Made by a program: the position numbers and the translations under genes. Of a stretch of DNA of 64,000 bases, positions 1 through 7,956 are shown piece after piece; within the stretch, counting starts at the first letter, position 1, and each line of letters begins with the position of its first letter. The stretch is from UBA285 sp049970695. GTDB lineage: Archaea; Thermoproteota; Thermoprotei_A; Sulfolobales; Desulfurococcaceae. The notes beneath the pieces are model-generated. The model was not told the DNA's origin. It ran no database searches and saw nothing but the letters and a program-made list of their open reading frames with translations. The stretch lies in contig JBMFML010000001.1 of the NCBI GenBank assembly GCA_049970695.1, forward strand, positions 62,001 to 126,000, read 5' to 3'.

Positions 1-1180
1 CAAGAAGTCTCCCGTAACCTCTGAGGGGCTGCCCAAGTACGGCACTGCAGTGCTCGTAAACATCATCAACGCCCACGGAATATTCCCAACACGCAACTTC
101 CAAACAGGCGTGTTTGCGGAGGCCGAGAAGATAAGTGGAGAAACCATAGCCAAGGAGATAATGGACTGGGAGAAGCAGAAGGAGGAGATATGCTGGGGCT
201 GCCCAATAGGGTGTGCTAGGTACACTAAGATAACTAAGCCGCCATTTACAGGCGAGGGCGGCGGCCCCGAATACGAGACTGTCTGGGCTTTTGGAGCGCA
301 AACCGGAACTTCAGACCTCGCAGCTGTTTCAAAGGCCAATTACTTGTGCAACGAGCTTGGACTAGACACCATATCTATGGGTCACGTCATTGGGACTTTC
401 CTCGAGCTTGTCGAGAAAGGCAAGATACCGCCGGAGAAGCTACGCGGCTTAAACGCGAAGTGGGGCAACGGCGAGGTTCTAGTTGAGCTCACTTGGAGGA
501 CGGCGTACAGGTCTGGCATTGGAGATGACTTAGCAGAAGGCGCCTTGAGGCTTGCTCAGAAGTACGGCGCACCAGAATTGGCAATGGTTGTTAGAGGACA
601 AGAGCTGCCAGCATACGACCCGCGGGGTGCCCAGGGACACGGGCTGGCATATGCTACTAGCAATAGAGGCGGCTGCCACTTAAGAGCTTACATAATTTCA
701 CCTGAGGTGCTCGGAATACCGGTCAAGGCAGACAGGTTCTCGACGGAAGGCAAAGGCAAGCTAGTAAAGGAGGTGCAAGACGTATTCGCAGCTCTAGACT
801 CCATGGTGGTTTGCAAGTTCGTGACCTTTGCGTACTACGCTGACGTACTTGCAGAGCAGGTCTCAGCCGTAACCGGGTGGGATGTAACACCCGAAGAGTT
901 TGTGAAGATCGGCGAGAGAATATACAACGCCGAGAGGGCCTTTAACGTGCTGGCATTCGGCGATGGTGAAGAGTACGACACGCTGCCTAAGAGGCTTCTA
1001 GAAGAGCCCATGCCTGAGGGGCCGAGCAAGGGACATGTGGTTAGGCTCAAAGAAATGCTACCGGAGTACTATGCTGCTCGCGGCTGGGTCAAGGGCAGGC
1101 CAACCAGGGCCAAATTAGAGGAGCTGGACCTCAAGTGGGTTGCAGACAAGCTGGAAGAAGAAGGGCTTCTCCCCGCTTAG
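1..1180 (+). CDS. Aldehyde:ferredoxin oxidoreductase, C-terminal part (cut by window start)
   Basis: This is the 3' part of a tungsten/molybdenum bis-pterin aldehyde:ferredoxin oxidoreductase, which oxidises aldehydes to acids and reduces ferredoxin in the cytoplasm. The frame is open from base 2, so the gene begins before the window. About 392 residues are visible against roughly 600 in the family, so the N-terminal pterin domain is missing. The 4Fe-4S motif CxxCxxxC (CWGCPIGC, near bases 191-215) is intact, and a later Cys in MVVCKF fits the fourth ligand. The conserved ELPAYDPRG and QGHGLAYATSNRGGCH blocks are present. A radical-SAM maturase follows 84 bp downstream on the same strand. Which AOR subtype it is (AOR, GAPOR, FOR, WOR) cannot be told. 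Confidence 0.93.
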   Translation, partial: KKSPVTSEGLPKYGTAVLVNIINAHGIFPTRNFQTGVFAEAEKISGETIAKEIMDWEKQKEEICWGCPIGCARYTKITKPPFTGEGGGPEYETVWAFGAQTGTSDLAAVSKANYLCNELGLDTISMGHVIGTFLELVEKGKIPPEKLRGLNAKWGNGEVLVELTWRTAYRSGIGDDLAEGALRLAQKYGAPELAMVVRGQELPAYDPRGAQGHGLAYATSNRGGCHLRAYIISPEVLGIPVKADRFSTEGKGKLVKEVQDVFAALDSMVVCKFVTFAYYADVLAEQVSAVTGWDVTPEEFVKIGERIYNAERAFNVLAFGDGEEYDTLPKRLLEEPMPEGPSKGHVVRLKEMLPEYYAARGWVKGRPTRAKLEELDLKWVADKLEEEGLLPA

Positions 1181-1200
1181 CCGACTCAAAATTAAGTCGA

Positions 1201-1208
1201 GTTTTTTC
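1201..1208 (+). terminator. T-tract after the AOR gene
   Basis: A run of six T residues lies about 20 bp after the AOR stop codon. Archaeal RNA polymerase stops at such U-tracts. Termination may be partial, since the radical-SAM gene starts 57 bp further on. Confidence 0.4.
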
Positions 1209-1264
1209 TCATCCCTCCTTAATATTGTCCTCTGCTCTACTTACTAGCCAGCGTCGGTGGGCTG

Positions 1265-2368
1265 GTGCCAGTGTCGTTTTCCGTTGGAGATTGGAGCATT
1301 AAGCTTGATGACTACTCACGACCCAGGGAAATAGCAGTAGAAGTGACTACTCGCTGCAATTTATCGTGCATACACTGCTTTAGGTATGCGTCGAGGAGCC
1401 TAGAGCTGGTTGATATGAGCTTCGACGCCTATAAGAGGATAGTCGACAATGCTGCTGAAAGCGGAGTTAAAAAGCTCGTGCTAACTGGTTGGGGAGAGCC
1501 GACGGCGAACAAGCACTGGCTAGAAATGATTAAGTACGCGAAGTCTAGGGGTATGCAAGTAGTGCTGAACACTAATGGAATGCTCATAGGAGACGCGTGC
1601 GAAGATTTGGTGAGCATTGGAGTAGACGAGGTCTATGTGAGCATAGATGCTGTCGATGTTGCCCTATACGAGAAGGTGAGGAGGCTTGGAGACCTCTCGG
1701 TAGTCACGAAGAACGTTGCAAGGCTCTCGGAGCTAAAACTGGAGCGCGAAGCCAGAAAGCCCACTCTAAAGGCGATATTCACAGTCACTAAGCTGAATGT
1801 TAGTGAGCTGGAGAAGCTAGTGAAGTATGTTATTGACGTTGGAATTCAGGAGGTGTACTTGAGCTTCTACGTAGAGTACCCCGGTGGGACACAAGGCCTA
1901 AACTGCCTCGACGACCCCGAGTGCTTGGCAAAGGTGAAGAAGGCGACTGAAAAGCTATCAGTGACACTGATCAACGCTCCTATAAAACTGTGGGCCCCCA
2001 ATATCGAGTCATATACTTCGCGTGAATGCCCATTCGCCGCAAACAAGGCCCTTTACGTAAGAGTGGACGGCAAAGTGGCTCCCTGCATGTTCCTCGCCCA
2101 CGACTGGGAAGTGGTCCTCCAGGGGACTAGGAGGAGGATTAGAGAGTACGTAATCGGGGATGCCCTACGCGAAAGCCTCGTAGATGTGTGGAGAAGGCAT
2201 GCGAAGATGTACTTCAAGCTATACTTCAATTACATGCCATCGTGTCTAGACTGTCCACTCAGAAACTGGTGTAGTTACACTCTGAGCACTGAAGTAGACT
2301 GCTGGGGCAACGAGCCCAACTGCTCCTTCTGCCCCTATCACTACGGCTTTTCTTACTGCCCGCTCTAA
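1265..2368 (+). CDS. Radical SAM/SPASM-type protein, probable tungsten-oxidoreductase maturase
   Basis: This is a 367-residue radical SAM protein. The AdoMet cluster motif CxxxCxxC is at residues 31-38 (CNLSCIHC), followed by the GWGEP block typical of the AdoMet-binding barrel. The C-terminal third holds many more cysteines (CPFA, APCMF, CLDCPLRNWC, then a tail ending in CSFCPY and YCPL), which fits extra SPASM-like Fe-S clusters. Radical SAM proteins beside AOR genes form a recognised family called tungsten-cofactor oxidoreductase maturases. Placement 84 bp behind the AOR gene supports that role here, though the exact reaction is not established. The GTG start gives a normal N-terminus. Another peptide-modifying SPASM enzyme is possible, but no small substrate peptide is visible nearby. 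Confidence 0.85.
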   Translation: MPVSFSVGDWSIKLDDYSRPREIAVEVTTRCNLSCIHCFRYASRSLELVDMSFDAYKRIVDNAAESGVKKLVLTGWGEPTANKHWLEMIKYAKSRGMQVVLNTNGMLIGDACEDLVSIGVDEVYVSIDAVDVALYEKVRRLGDLSVVTKNVARLSELKLEREARKPTLKAIFTVTKLNVSELEKLVKYVIDVGIQEVYLSFYVEYPGGTQGLNCLDDPECLAKVKKATEKLSVTLINAPIKLWAPNIESYTSRECPFAANKALYVRVDGKVAPCMFLAHDWEVVLQGTRRRIREYVIGDALRESLVDVWRRHAKMYFKLYFNYMPSCLDCPLRNWCSYTLSTEVDCWGNEPNCSFCPYHYGFSYCPL

Positions 2369-2432
2369 GACCGTTCAAACCTCTAAGCTTCGAGCAGGCA
2401 GAGTAGTAGCCCCAGAGCTCGCCAGCACGCAG

Positions 2433-3662
2433 CTACTCGGAGGAAAGGGCTTTAACCAGGTTCACGTAGACTTTCAACGCGATCTCCAAATCCCTTAGCT
2501 CAATGTACTCGTCTGGCTTGTGCGCAACACCTGCGGTTCCAGGCCCGTAGGCAACGGCTTGTATGCCGTGAGCTGCATAGTACTTCAAGTCCAGCCCTCC
2601 TGCGCAAATCGTTGCCGAGGGGTAGTAGCCGATCACGCCTTTCACAGACTCCTTTAGTGCCGAGACTAGCTGCGAGTCCTCGGGTGTATACGCCGGGTTT
2701 GAGTACTCGATGAAGTCTACTGTTGCTTCAATCCCGGTCTCGCGCGAGACCTCTTCTACGAGCTTGCTGATTTCCTGCATAACGTCGAGGGCCCTTTCCT
2801 CGACCACTAGCCTTCGATCGATGCTAAAGCCTACGCGTCCCGGCACTACGTTAACGGCTCCGGGCGACACCAGGAGCCCTCCTGGGCTGATGGTGGGCCT
2901 CGCCGCTTCTGGATACTCGTACTTGTACTTGCTGACTCTGCCTTCGAGCATTTTCCTGTACTTCTCTATCAACTTCTGAGCGTAGACCAGCATTTTCTCA
3001 AAGGCGTTGTCGCCGAGCCACGGGGTAGATCCGTGTGCTTGGCGCCCATGCACATTTACAATGCACCACACATTCCCCCGGTGGCCAGTGAGTATGTTGT
3101 CTACGCCAGAGGGCTCGGCTATGACTACCCAGTTAGGCCTGCTTTCTAGCTTATCAACGAGGTACCCTGTTCCCGTGACGCCGCCTATTTCCTCATCAGG
3201 CACAAGTGCTGCCTCCACAATTATCTCCGGCTCTCTTGTTTGCGCTAGAAAAGCAAGTGTTGCAACTATGGCTGCTATGCCCCCCTTCATGTCACTCGAC
3301 CCCCTGCCGTAGAGCCTGCCGTTCTCTATGGTGGGCTCGAAAGGGGGCTTCTTCCAGCCATCACCGGGGGGCACTACGTCGTAGTGGCCATTAAACTGGA
3401 GAACCCTCTCTCCGTGCCCGATTCTCGCAATTAGTATGTAGCGGGGCTTGTGCGGATTGTAGCTTGCCGGCAGATTCTTTGCGACGTAGTCATCGGCTAC
3501 TCTGTGAACCGCGACGCTGACGCCGTAGCTCGAGAGAACTTCGCGGTAGAAGTCTACGATCTCCTCGTACTCCTCTCCAAGTACAGTCTTGAACTTTATG
3601 CTCTCAGCTAAGACCTTTACGGCGAACTCGTACGCCTCTTTCAGGTTCAAGGAAACCGTCAC
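2433..3662 (-). CDS. M20-family metallopeptidase/deacylase (ArgE/DapE/YgeY-like)
   Basis: This is a 409-residue two-zinc amidohydrolase of the ArgE/DapE/CPG2 (M20) group. Metal ligands are visible in order: NGHYDVVP (His93, catalytic Asp95), GRGSSDMKGG (bridging Asp124), PDEEIGG (general base and metal Glu near 157-158) and a C-terminal AHKPDEYI His. The dimerisation-domain motif HGRQAHGS and GDNAFEKM follow. Substrates in this family are N-acyl amino acids, dipeptides or carbamoyl/ureido compounds. Sequence alone does not choose among acetylornithine deacetylase, succinyl-DAP desuccinylase, carboxypeptidase or YgeY. It is transcribed alone, convergent to the radical SAM gene. A YgeY-like role would fit the purine island at 47-64 kb but is only a possibility. 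Confidence 0.88.
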   Translation of the reverse strand: MTVSLNLKEAYEFAVKVLAESIKFKTVLGEEYEEIVDFYREVLSSYGVSVAVHRVADDYVAKNLPASYNPHKPRYILIARIGHGERVLQFNGHYDVVPPGDGWKKPPFEPTIENGRLYGRGSSDMKGGIAAIVATLAFLAQTREPEIIVEAALVPDEEIGGVTGTGYLVDKLESRPNWVVIAEPSGVDNILTGHRGNVWCIVNVHGRQAHGSTPWLGDNAFEKMLVYAQKLIEKYRKMLEGRVSKYKYEYPEAARPTISPGGLLVSPGAVNVVPGRVGFSIDRRLVVEERALDVMQEISKLVEEVSRETGIEATVDFIEYSNPAYTPEDSQLVSALKESVKGVIGYYPSATICAGGLDLKYYAAHGIQAVAYGPGTAGVAHKPDEYIELRDLEIALKVYVNLVKALSSE

Positions 3663-3798
3663 CAGGTAGGCTGCCTAGTCCCAGGTAGCACTACTCCAGA
3701 GCGCATTAAAAGAGCTCTAAACCCCCGCCGAAACCCGTAGAGGTGGGTTTACCTTGGCGAGGACGAGGGCCGAGCCCATGTAAAGCAAGCCGAAATCG

Positions 3799-3834
3799 CG
3801 GAAAAAAACAGGTAAGGCGCTCCCTAAGAGCGGG
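3799..3834 (-). terminator. Hairpin plus T7 tract after ferredoxin
   Basis: Directly after the ferredoxin stop codon, the minus strand reads a short GCTCTTAGGGAGC-type inverted repeat and then seven T residues (plus-strand A-run 3802-3808). This is a good candidate for the ferredoxin transcript end. Confidence 0.55.
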
Positions 3835-4077
3835 CTACTCTATCTTTTCCACGTGTATTATTTGAACTGGGCAAGCCATTGCAGCGTCTTTTACGCAGGA
3901 GGCAAGCTCCTCGGGTACAATGCCAACGGCTATGTTTCCTCCCTCTCTATACTTCTCCGTTATCTGGCTCCTGTTGTCGTCTGGGTTTAATTCAAAGACG
4001 TCGGGGCATATTGAAACGCAGACCATGTCTGAGATGCAGTTTTCTCTTGGATCTATTCTCACTCTGTACTTTGCCAT
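3835..4077 (-). CDS. Ferredoxin with Asp-ligated 4Fe-4S cluster
   Basis: This 80-residue electron carrier strongly resembles Pyrococcus furiosus-type monocluster ferredoxin. The motif is C14-x2-D17-x2-C20 with the distal C69 in ACPV. Asp replaces the usual second Cys, as in the P. furiosus protein where the cluster converts easily between 3Fe-4S and 4Fe-4S. The extra pair C24 and C61 matches the disulfide of that protein. It is the likely electron acceptor of the AOR at 1-1180 and a possible donor for the PreA-like enzyme at 58.6-59.8 kb. It has its own TATA box (4112-4122) and terminator, so it is monocistronic. Confidence 0.93.
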   Translation of the reverse strand: MAKYRVRIDPRENCISDMVCVSICPDVFELNPDDNRSQITEKYREGGNIAVGIVPEELASCVKDAAMACPVQIIHVEKIE

Positions 4078-4111
4078 GCCACTACACCAGGGTTATGTAG
4101 TAGGGGGGCCT

Positions 4112-4122
4112 GGTATATAAGT
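4112..4122 (-). promoter_or_regulatory. TATA box of the ferredoxin gene
   Basis: The minus strand reads ACTTATATACC about 37 nt before the ferredoxin ATG, giving a transcript start about 10 nt before the gene. Confidence 0.6.
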
Positions 4123-4185
4123 TGCTCAGCTATGCGGGGCCCGCTTCATCCACAGAGTCTCGCACCCAAGGTCCCTCATCATCTT
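4123..4185 (-). ncRNA. Candidate C/D-box sRNA (weak)
   Basis: On the minus strand there is a perfect C box ATGATGA (plus 4176-4182) and a D box CTGA (plus 4126-4129), 57 nt from end to end. Between them lie a weaker D'-like CTGT and C'-like GGATGAA separated by 2-3 nt. The size and order fit an archaeal box C/D guide RNA. Against it, the D-side guide is GC-rich and nearly self-complementary, and the segment lies just upstream of the ferredoxin promoter. No target is proposed. Confidence 0.33.
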
Positions 4186-4280
4186 AAAGGCCTTGCATGG
4201 CTATGGAACTCCACTACCAGGAAGTACCTCTGAAGTCCAGCCTAAAAGCCTCCTGCTGCGAAGCGGCTTTACTCGAGTGC

Positions 4281-4910
4281 TTACTTGAAAAATGTATGGT
4301 AGTACATGGATATGCCGCTTACCATCATCTCGGCCGCTACTCCAGCAATTATCAGCGCCATGAACCTTCCAAGAGCCCTCACAACAGAAATCCTCAAGTA
4401 CTTGACTATTAGCCTGCTTAACCTCAGTATAGCAAATGATGCCGCGCAGGCTGCTATTCCAGCTACTAGCACTAGTACGAGGTTTAAGGTATCGCCTGGC
4501 TTCGAAGAAGTCAGCAGCAGGATTGTGGTAATAGTGCCAGGGCCTATTAGCAGTGGAGTCGCTATTGGGACTACTGCTATGTCCTCCCTGCGCACTCTCT
4601 TTGTGCGGGGCTGACCGCCAAGCATGTCAATTGCAAGAACCATTAGCACTACTCCACCACCAACTCTGAGGCCTGCTATAGAGACGTTGAACACTTTGAG
4701 TATGTAGCTTCCAGCGAGAGTGAAGGTAATTACTATTAGTAGCCCAGCTAATGAGGCCCTTCTAATTACTCTAGACACGTCCTCTCCGCTCATCCCCTCA
4801 GTCATACCGAGGAAAGTCGGTATTACTGAAAATGGGTTCATGATGGCCAGTAGCTGGGTAAAGTAAAGCAAGAGGGTAAGCAATGCTTCGTAAGGGCTCA
4901 TTTTTCGCAA
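4281..4910 (-). CDS. MarC-family integral membrane protein
   Basis: This 209-residue protein has about six hydrophobic segments. It carries family hallmarks: an early MNPFSVIPTFLGMT block in the first helices and ATPLLIGPGTITT in the second half, which mark the MarC/UPF0056 inverted-repeat fold. Despite the name, MarC proteins are not proven multidrug transporters and their substrate is unknown. Spacing to leuS upstream is only 31 bp on the same strand, so leuS and this gene may be co-transcribed. Confidence 0.85.
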   Translation of the reverse strand: MRKMSPYEALLTLLLYFTQLLAIMNPFSVIPTFLGMTEGMSGEDVSRVIRRASLAGLLIVITFTLAGSYILKVFNVSIAGLRVGGGVVLMVLAIDMLGGQPRTKRVRREDIAVVPIATPLLIGPGTITTILLLTSSKPGDTLNLVLVLVAGIAACAASFAILRLSRLIVKYLRISVVRALGRFMALIIAGVAAEMMVSGISMYYHTFFK

Positions 4911-4941
4911 CCCTATACGTGGTTGAAGCGTAGACTTGTAC

Positions 4942-7860
4942 TCAGTGCTCTATGTATATTGCTGGTTTTAGCGGCATGGCCCTTTCAGCTTTTGGAATCC
5001 CCTTGGCTCTCGCCTCGTCCTCCCAGAGCACTGCTACTTTCGACCCTACTCTACCTCCCATGTACTCGGCTGCCGCCCCATAGATAGCGTGCTCTCTCTT
5101 ACTGCTAGTGGTGATTACCTTTCTGAGCCACTCTTTATCGGACTTCTTGTAGGCATTATAGGCTTCTACAATCTCGGCTTCTCTGCCTCTCAAGCCATAG
5201 CGTGTTCTCATGTAATCAATGACTTCTTTGAGGTTCTTGCCGGCCAGTACGAGGCGCGCTACCTCCCTCTTCCACTCAGGCGCCACAATGACGTAGACCT
5301 TGCTGGGCTTGGCCTTTATGAGCTTTATGAGTTCCTTTGCATCTTCAATAGTGCTCTCTACGCTGTCAACTAGTATCACTAGCTCCTCGTCCACGGGCTT
5401 TGGCTTCGGCCACTGAGAAGTTGAGAGGAACTCCCTTGCGCCCATCCAGCTGTTTATCTCCTCGGTTAAGTGGGGTATGACGGGGTTGAGCACTGTTATC
5501 CAGTCCTTGAGCACTTGCTTTACTCCACAGATATACGAGTCTCCCACCATGCCCCTGTACCTGCTAATCAGCGACAAGACGTCGAAGAACGCCTTCTGCA
5601 CGTAGTCTCTTATTTCGAGGTTTTCGATAAAGTTTGTCGCCTGCGACACTAAGCTGTAGAACTTGTTCTTGAACCACTCGGTAAATATGTCTTCAGGGGC
5701 TTCGCGGCACTCCGCTTTAACAGCTGCCTCGGCGATGCCGAGAAACTCTGCTAGGCTATCTACTACCATGCTAACCTCGGCCTCCCTCCAGTCTAGCACG
5801 CTGTCGAGCTCTGCGGCCCAGGATATGTAGAGCCTAAACAGGTCTGCGGAGTACTGCGTCGTGATGTGCCTTAGTGGTATCACGTTGCCCTTGCTCTTGG
5901 ACATTTTTGCTCCCTCGCGTATGACGGTCTCGTTTAGCGATATCATCTTCGGCCAGTGCTCACGCGGGAATATGGCTATGTGGTGAAGTATGTAGAACGA
6001 TAAGTGGTTAGATATGTGGGGTATTGCAGTGTGCCTATGATCAACTGGATACCAGTAGAGGAATTCGCGCCTCATCTTCTCCAGCACTTCTAGTGGAATA
6101 CCGCTCGTAGCAGAGACCTCGCGCGGATCCCCTCTCCCAAGAAACACGTAGTCGAAGACTTCGGGAGTGAGCGAGTCCGCTCCAATGCCGTGCTCTCTAA
6201 TGATGTGAACTATCGTGTAAAAGGCCATGTATATTGTCGAGTCGCTGAGGCTCTCGATAATCCACTCGGGGCTCCAGGGAAGCCTAGTCCCAATGCCCCT
6301 CTTCCTAGCACAAGGCCTCTTGTCTAACCAGTCTATGGTGTCTAGAAACAGCTTCTTGTACTTAGGCGGCACCACTTTTATTAAGTCCGATGTAAGGGCT
6401 TCTCTCGCTGCACTCTTCAGCCAGTCTACGTTGTAGTTTATGAACCACTGACCCCTTATCCTGGCTGCTATTATCTTCCCACCTGCCCTGCAGTTAGCCT
6501 TCCTATTCAACTCGTAGAAGGGTATTGCCTGGTTGCTCGAGTACAGCAGCTTCTTCATCTTATCGCGGGCCTCTCTAACGGAGAGCCCCTTGAACTCTGG
6601 GTTGTCTACTACCATAACACCGTGGTAGAACTGCTCCTTGTAGGCTTCGCTAGTAACCTCCTCTAACCTCGGGTCGGTCTGGGTTGTTATGCCTGCTTTC
6701 TCGACAAGTACTTTTGCGTGGTGATCTTCTACTCCCGGCACTTGTATTATCTTCTTGGGCTCAATGGACTTGACCAGCTCGGGATCCAGGTTAAATAGTC
6801 TGAGGAGGTCTTCGCGGCTTTTGAGCTCCATTAAAGCCACGTAGTCGTAGGGGGCGTCGCTGGGTTCTGAATATACAATTCCCGTAGCGTTGTCTGGATC
6901 GACAAACCACGCGGGTAATATGAGCAGCTCGTCCCCGAGCGGTGATTTGACCTTCCTGCCTATGAGGTCGCGCCCTTTTACCTCACTTACTACTCTTACT
7001 TCCTCGCCGTAGATGTGAATCAGCTTCACTAAAGCCTCTTTACTCACAATGTACCTGCTCCCGTTCCACTCAAACACGACGTACGTGGCCTCGGGGTGAA
7101 CCCACACATTCGTGACTCCAAGCAGGGTCTCTGGGCGCAGCGTGGCTGCAAGCAAGTACTCTCCAGTATCGACAAGCTGGAACTTCACGGCAGTGTACTC
7201 GACTACCTCGACCGGGTTCACGTCTGCGTCTACTATGTCGTCCTCCCCCTCGGGCTGTCCGTGGAGGAGGCAGTACGTTACTATGTGGTCGCCTCTCGTG
7301 ATCAACCCCTTTTCCATTAGCTTGTAGAATTGCCACGTCACAAACTTGTTATATATGGGCTCGCCAGTGTGGAACTTTCTGCGCCAGTCTATGCTGTAGC
7401 CGAGCTCTTCGAAGTCTCTCTGTATCTTCTCGGCGAAGAAGACTGCGAGGTTTAGCGGATCCTTAAATGACTCAATTATTTTGCCAACTTCCTTCTCGTC
7501 TTCAACATACATTTTAACGTACTCTGTGTAGAGCTCTATTGTTTTCTCATCGCCCCGGCTAATCATGTCTGAAAAGGCGACGATGGGAGTTCCAGTTATG
7601 TGGAAGGCCATTGGGTATAGCACGTTGTATCCTCTAAGCCTCTTGTACCTGGCAATAATGTCTCCAATAGTGTATGTCCTTCCATGACCGATGTGAAGGG
7701 GGCCGTTGGCGTATGGATACGGGACTGTTATGAAGAACTTGGGCTTGCCTTCTACTGGGTTGGCTTCAAAGACTCTGCTCTCTTTCCAGACCTTTTGCCA
7801 CTTCTTTTCAATGCTTCTGAGGCGCTCTAAGAGCTCCTGTCTTTTTTGCTGACTCAACAT
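4942..7860 (-). CDS. leuS: Leucyl-tRNA synthetase, archaeal type
   Basis: This 972-residue class I synthetase charges tRNA-Leu. The HIGH motif is PLHIGHG at residues 54-60 and the KMSKS motif (AKMSKSKGN) is near residue 650. A large insertion between them corresponds to the CP1 editing domain. The C-terminal anticodon-binding and extension domains are complete, and the length is normal for archaeal/eukaryotic-type LeuRS. It is divergently transcribed from lysS across a 96-bp promoter region. Confidence 0.97.
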   Translation of the reverse strand: MLSQQKRQELLERLRSIEKKWQKVWKESRVFEANPVEGKPKFFITVPYPYANGPLHIGHGRTYTIGDIIARYKRLRGYNVLYPMAFHITGTPIVAFSDMISRGDEKTIELYTEYVKMYVEDEKEVGKIIESFKDPLNLAVFFAEKIQRDFEELGYSIDWRRKFHTGEPIYNKFVTWQFYKLMEKGLITRGDHIVTYCLLHGQPEGEDDIVDADVNPVEVVEYTAVKFQLVDTGEYLLAATLRPETLLGVTNVWVHPEATYVVFEWNGSRYIVSKEALVKLIHIYGEEVRVVSEVKGRDLIGRKVKSPLGDELLILPAWFVDPDNATGIVYSEPSDAPYDYVALMELKSREDLLRLFNLDPELVKSIEPKKIIQVPGVEDHHAKVLVEKAGITTQTDPRLEEVTSEAYKEQFYHGVMVVDNPEFKGLSVREARDKMKKLLYSSNQAIPFYELNRKANCRAGGKIIAARIRGQWFINYNVDWLKSAAREALTSDLIKVVPPKYKKLFLDTIDWLDKRPCARKRGIGTRLPWSPEWIIESLSDSTIYMAFYTIVHIIREHGIGADSLTPEVFDYVFLGRGDPREVSATSGIPLEVLEKMRREFLYWYPVDHRHTAIPHISNHLSFYILHHIAIFPREHWPKMISLNETVIREGAKMSKSKGNVIPLRHITTQYSADLFRLYISWAAELDSVLDWREAEVSMVVDSLAEFLGIAEAAVKAECREAPEDIFTEWFKNKFYSLVSQATNFIENLEIRDYVQKAFFDVLSLISRYRGMVGDSYICGVKQVLKDWITVLNPVIPHLTEEINSWMGAREFLSTSQWPKPKPVDEELVILVDSVESTIEDAKELIKLIKAKPSKVYVIVAPEWKREVARLVLAGKNLKEVIDYMRTRYGLRGREAEIVEAYNAYKKSDKEWLRKVITTSSKREHAIYGAAAEYMGGRVGSKVAVLWEDEARAKGIPKAERAMPLKPAIYIEH

Positions 7861-7892
7861 GTCACCACTAGTGGTTCTACGTGTTAAAGCGT

Positions 7893-7930
7893 AGCAGAGA
7901 CTTAAAAGTATTAAGATGGCATTGAATAGG
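7893..7930. promoter_or_regulatory. Divergent leuS/lysS promoter region
   Basis: The near-palindromic A/T-rich segment CTTAAAAGTATTAAG (7901-7915) can act as a TATA element in both directions. It lies about 41 bp before the leuS ATG and 42-56 bp before the lysS ATG. A second A/T-rich block follows at 7922-7930. Confidence 0.45.
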
Positions 7931-7956
7931 ATAGTGCAAGCTATTGGTAGGTTTCA

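Noticed and set aside
2433..3662. Calling the M20 enzyme YgeY
   Set aside because: Metal motifs are shared by the whole family. Nothing YgeY-specific is visible and it lies more than 40 kb from the purine island.
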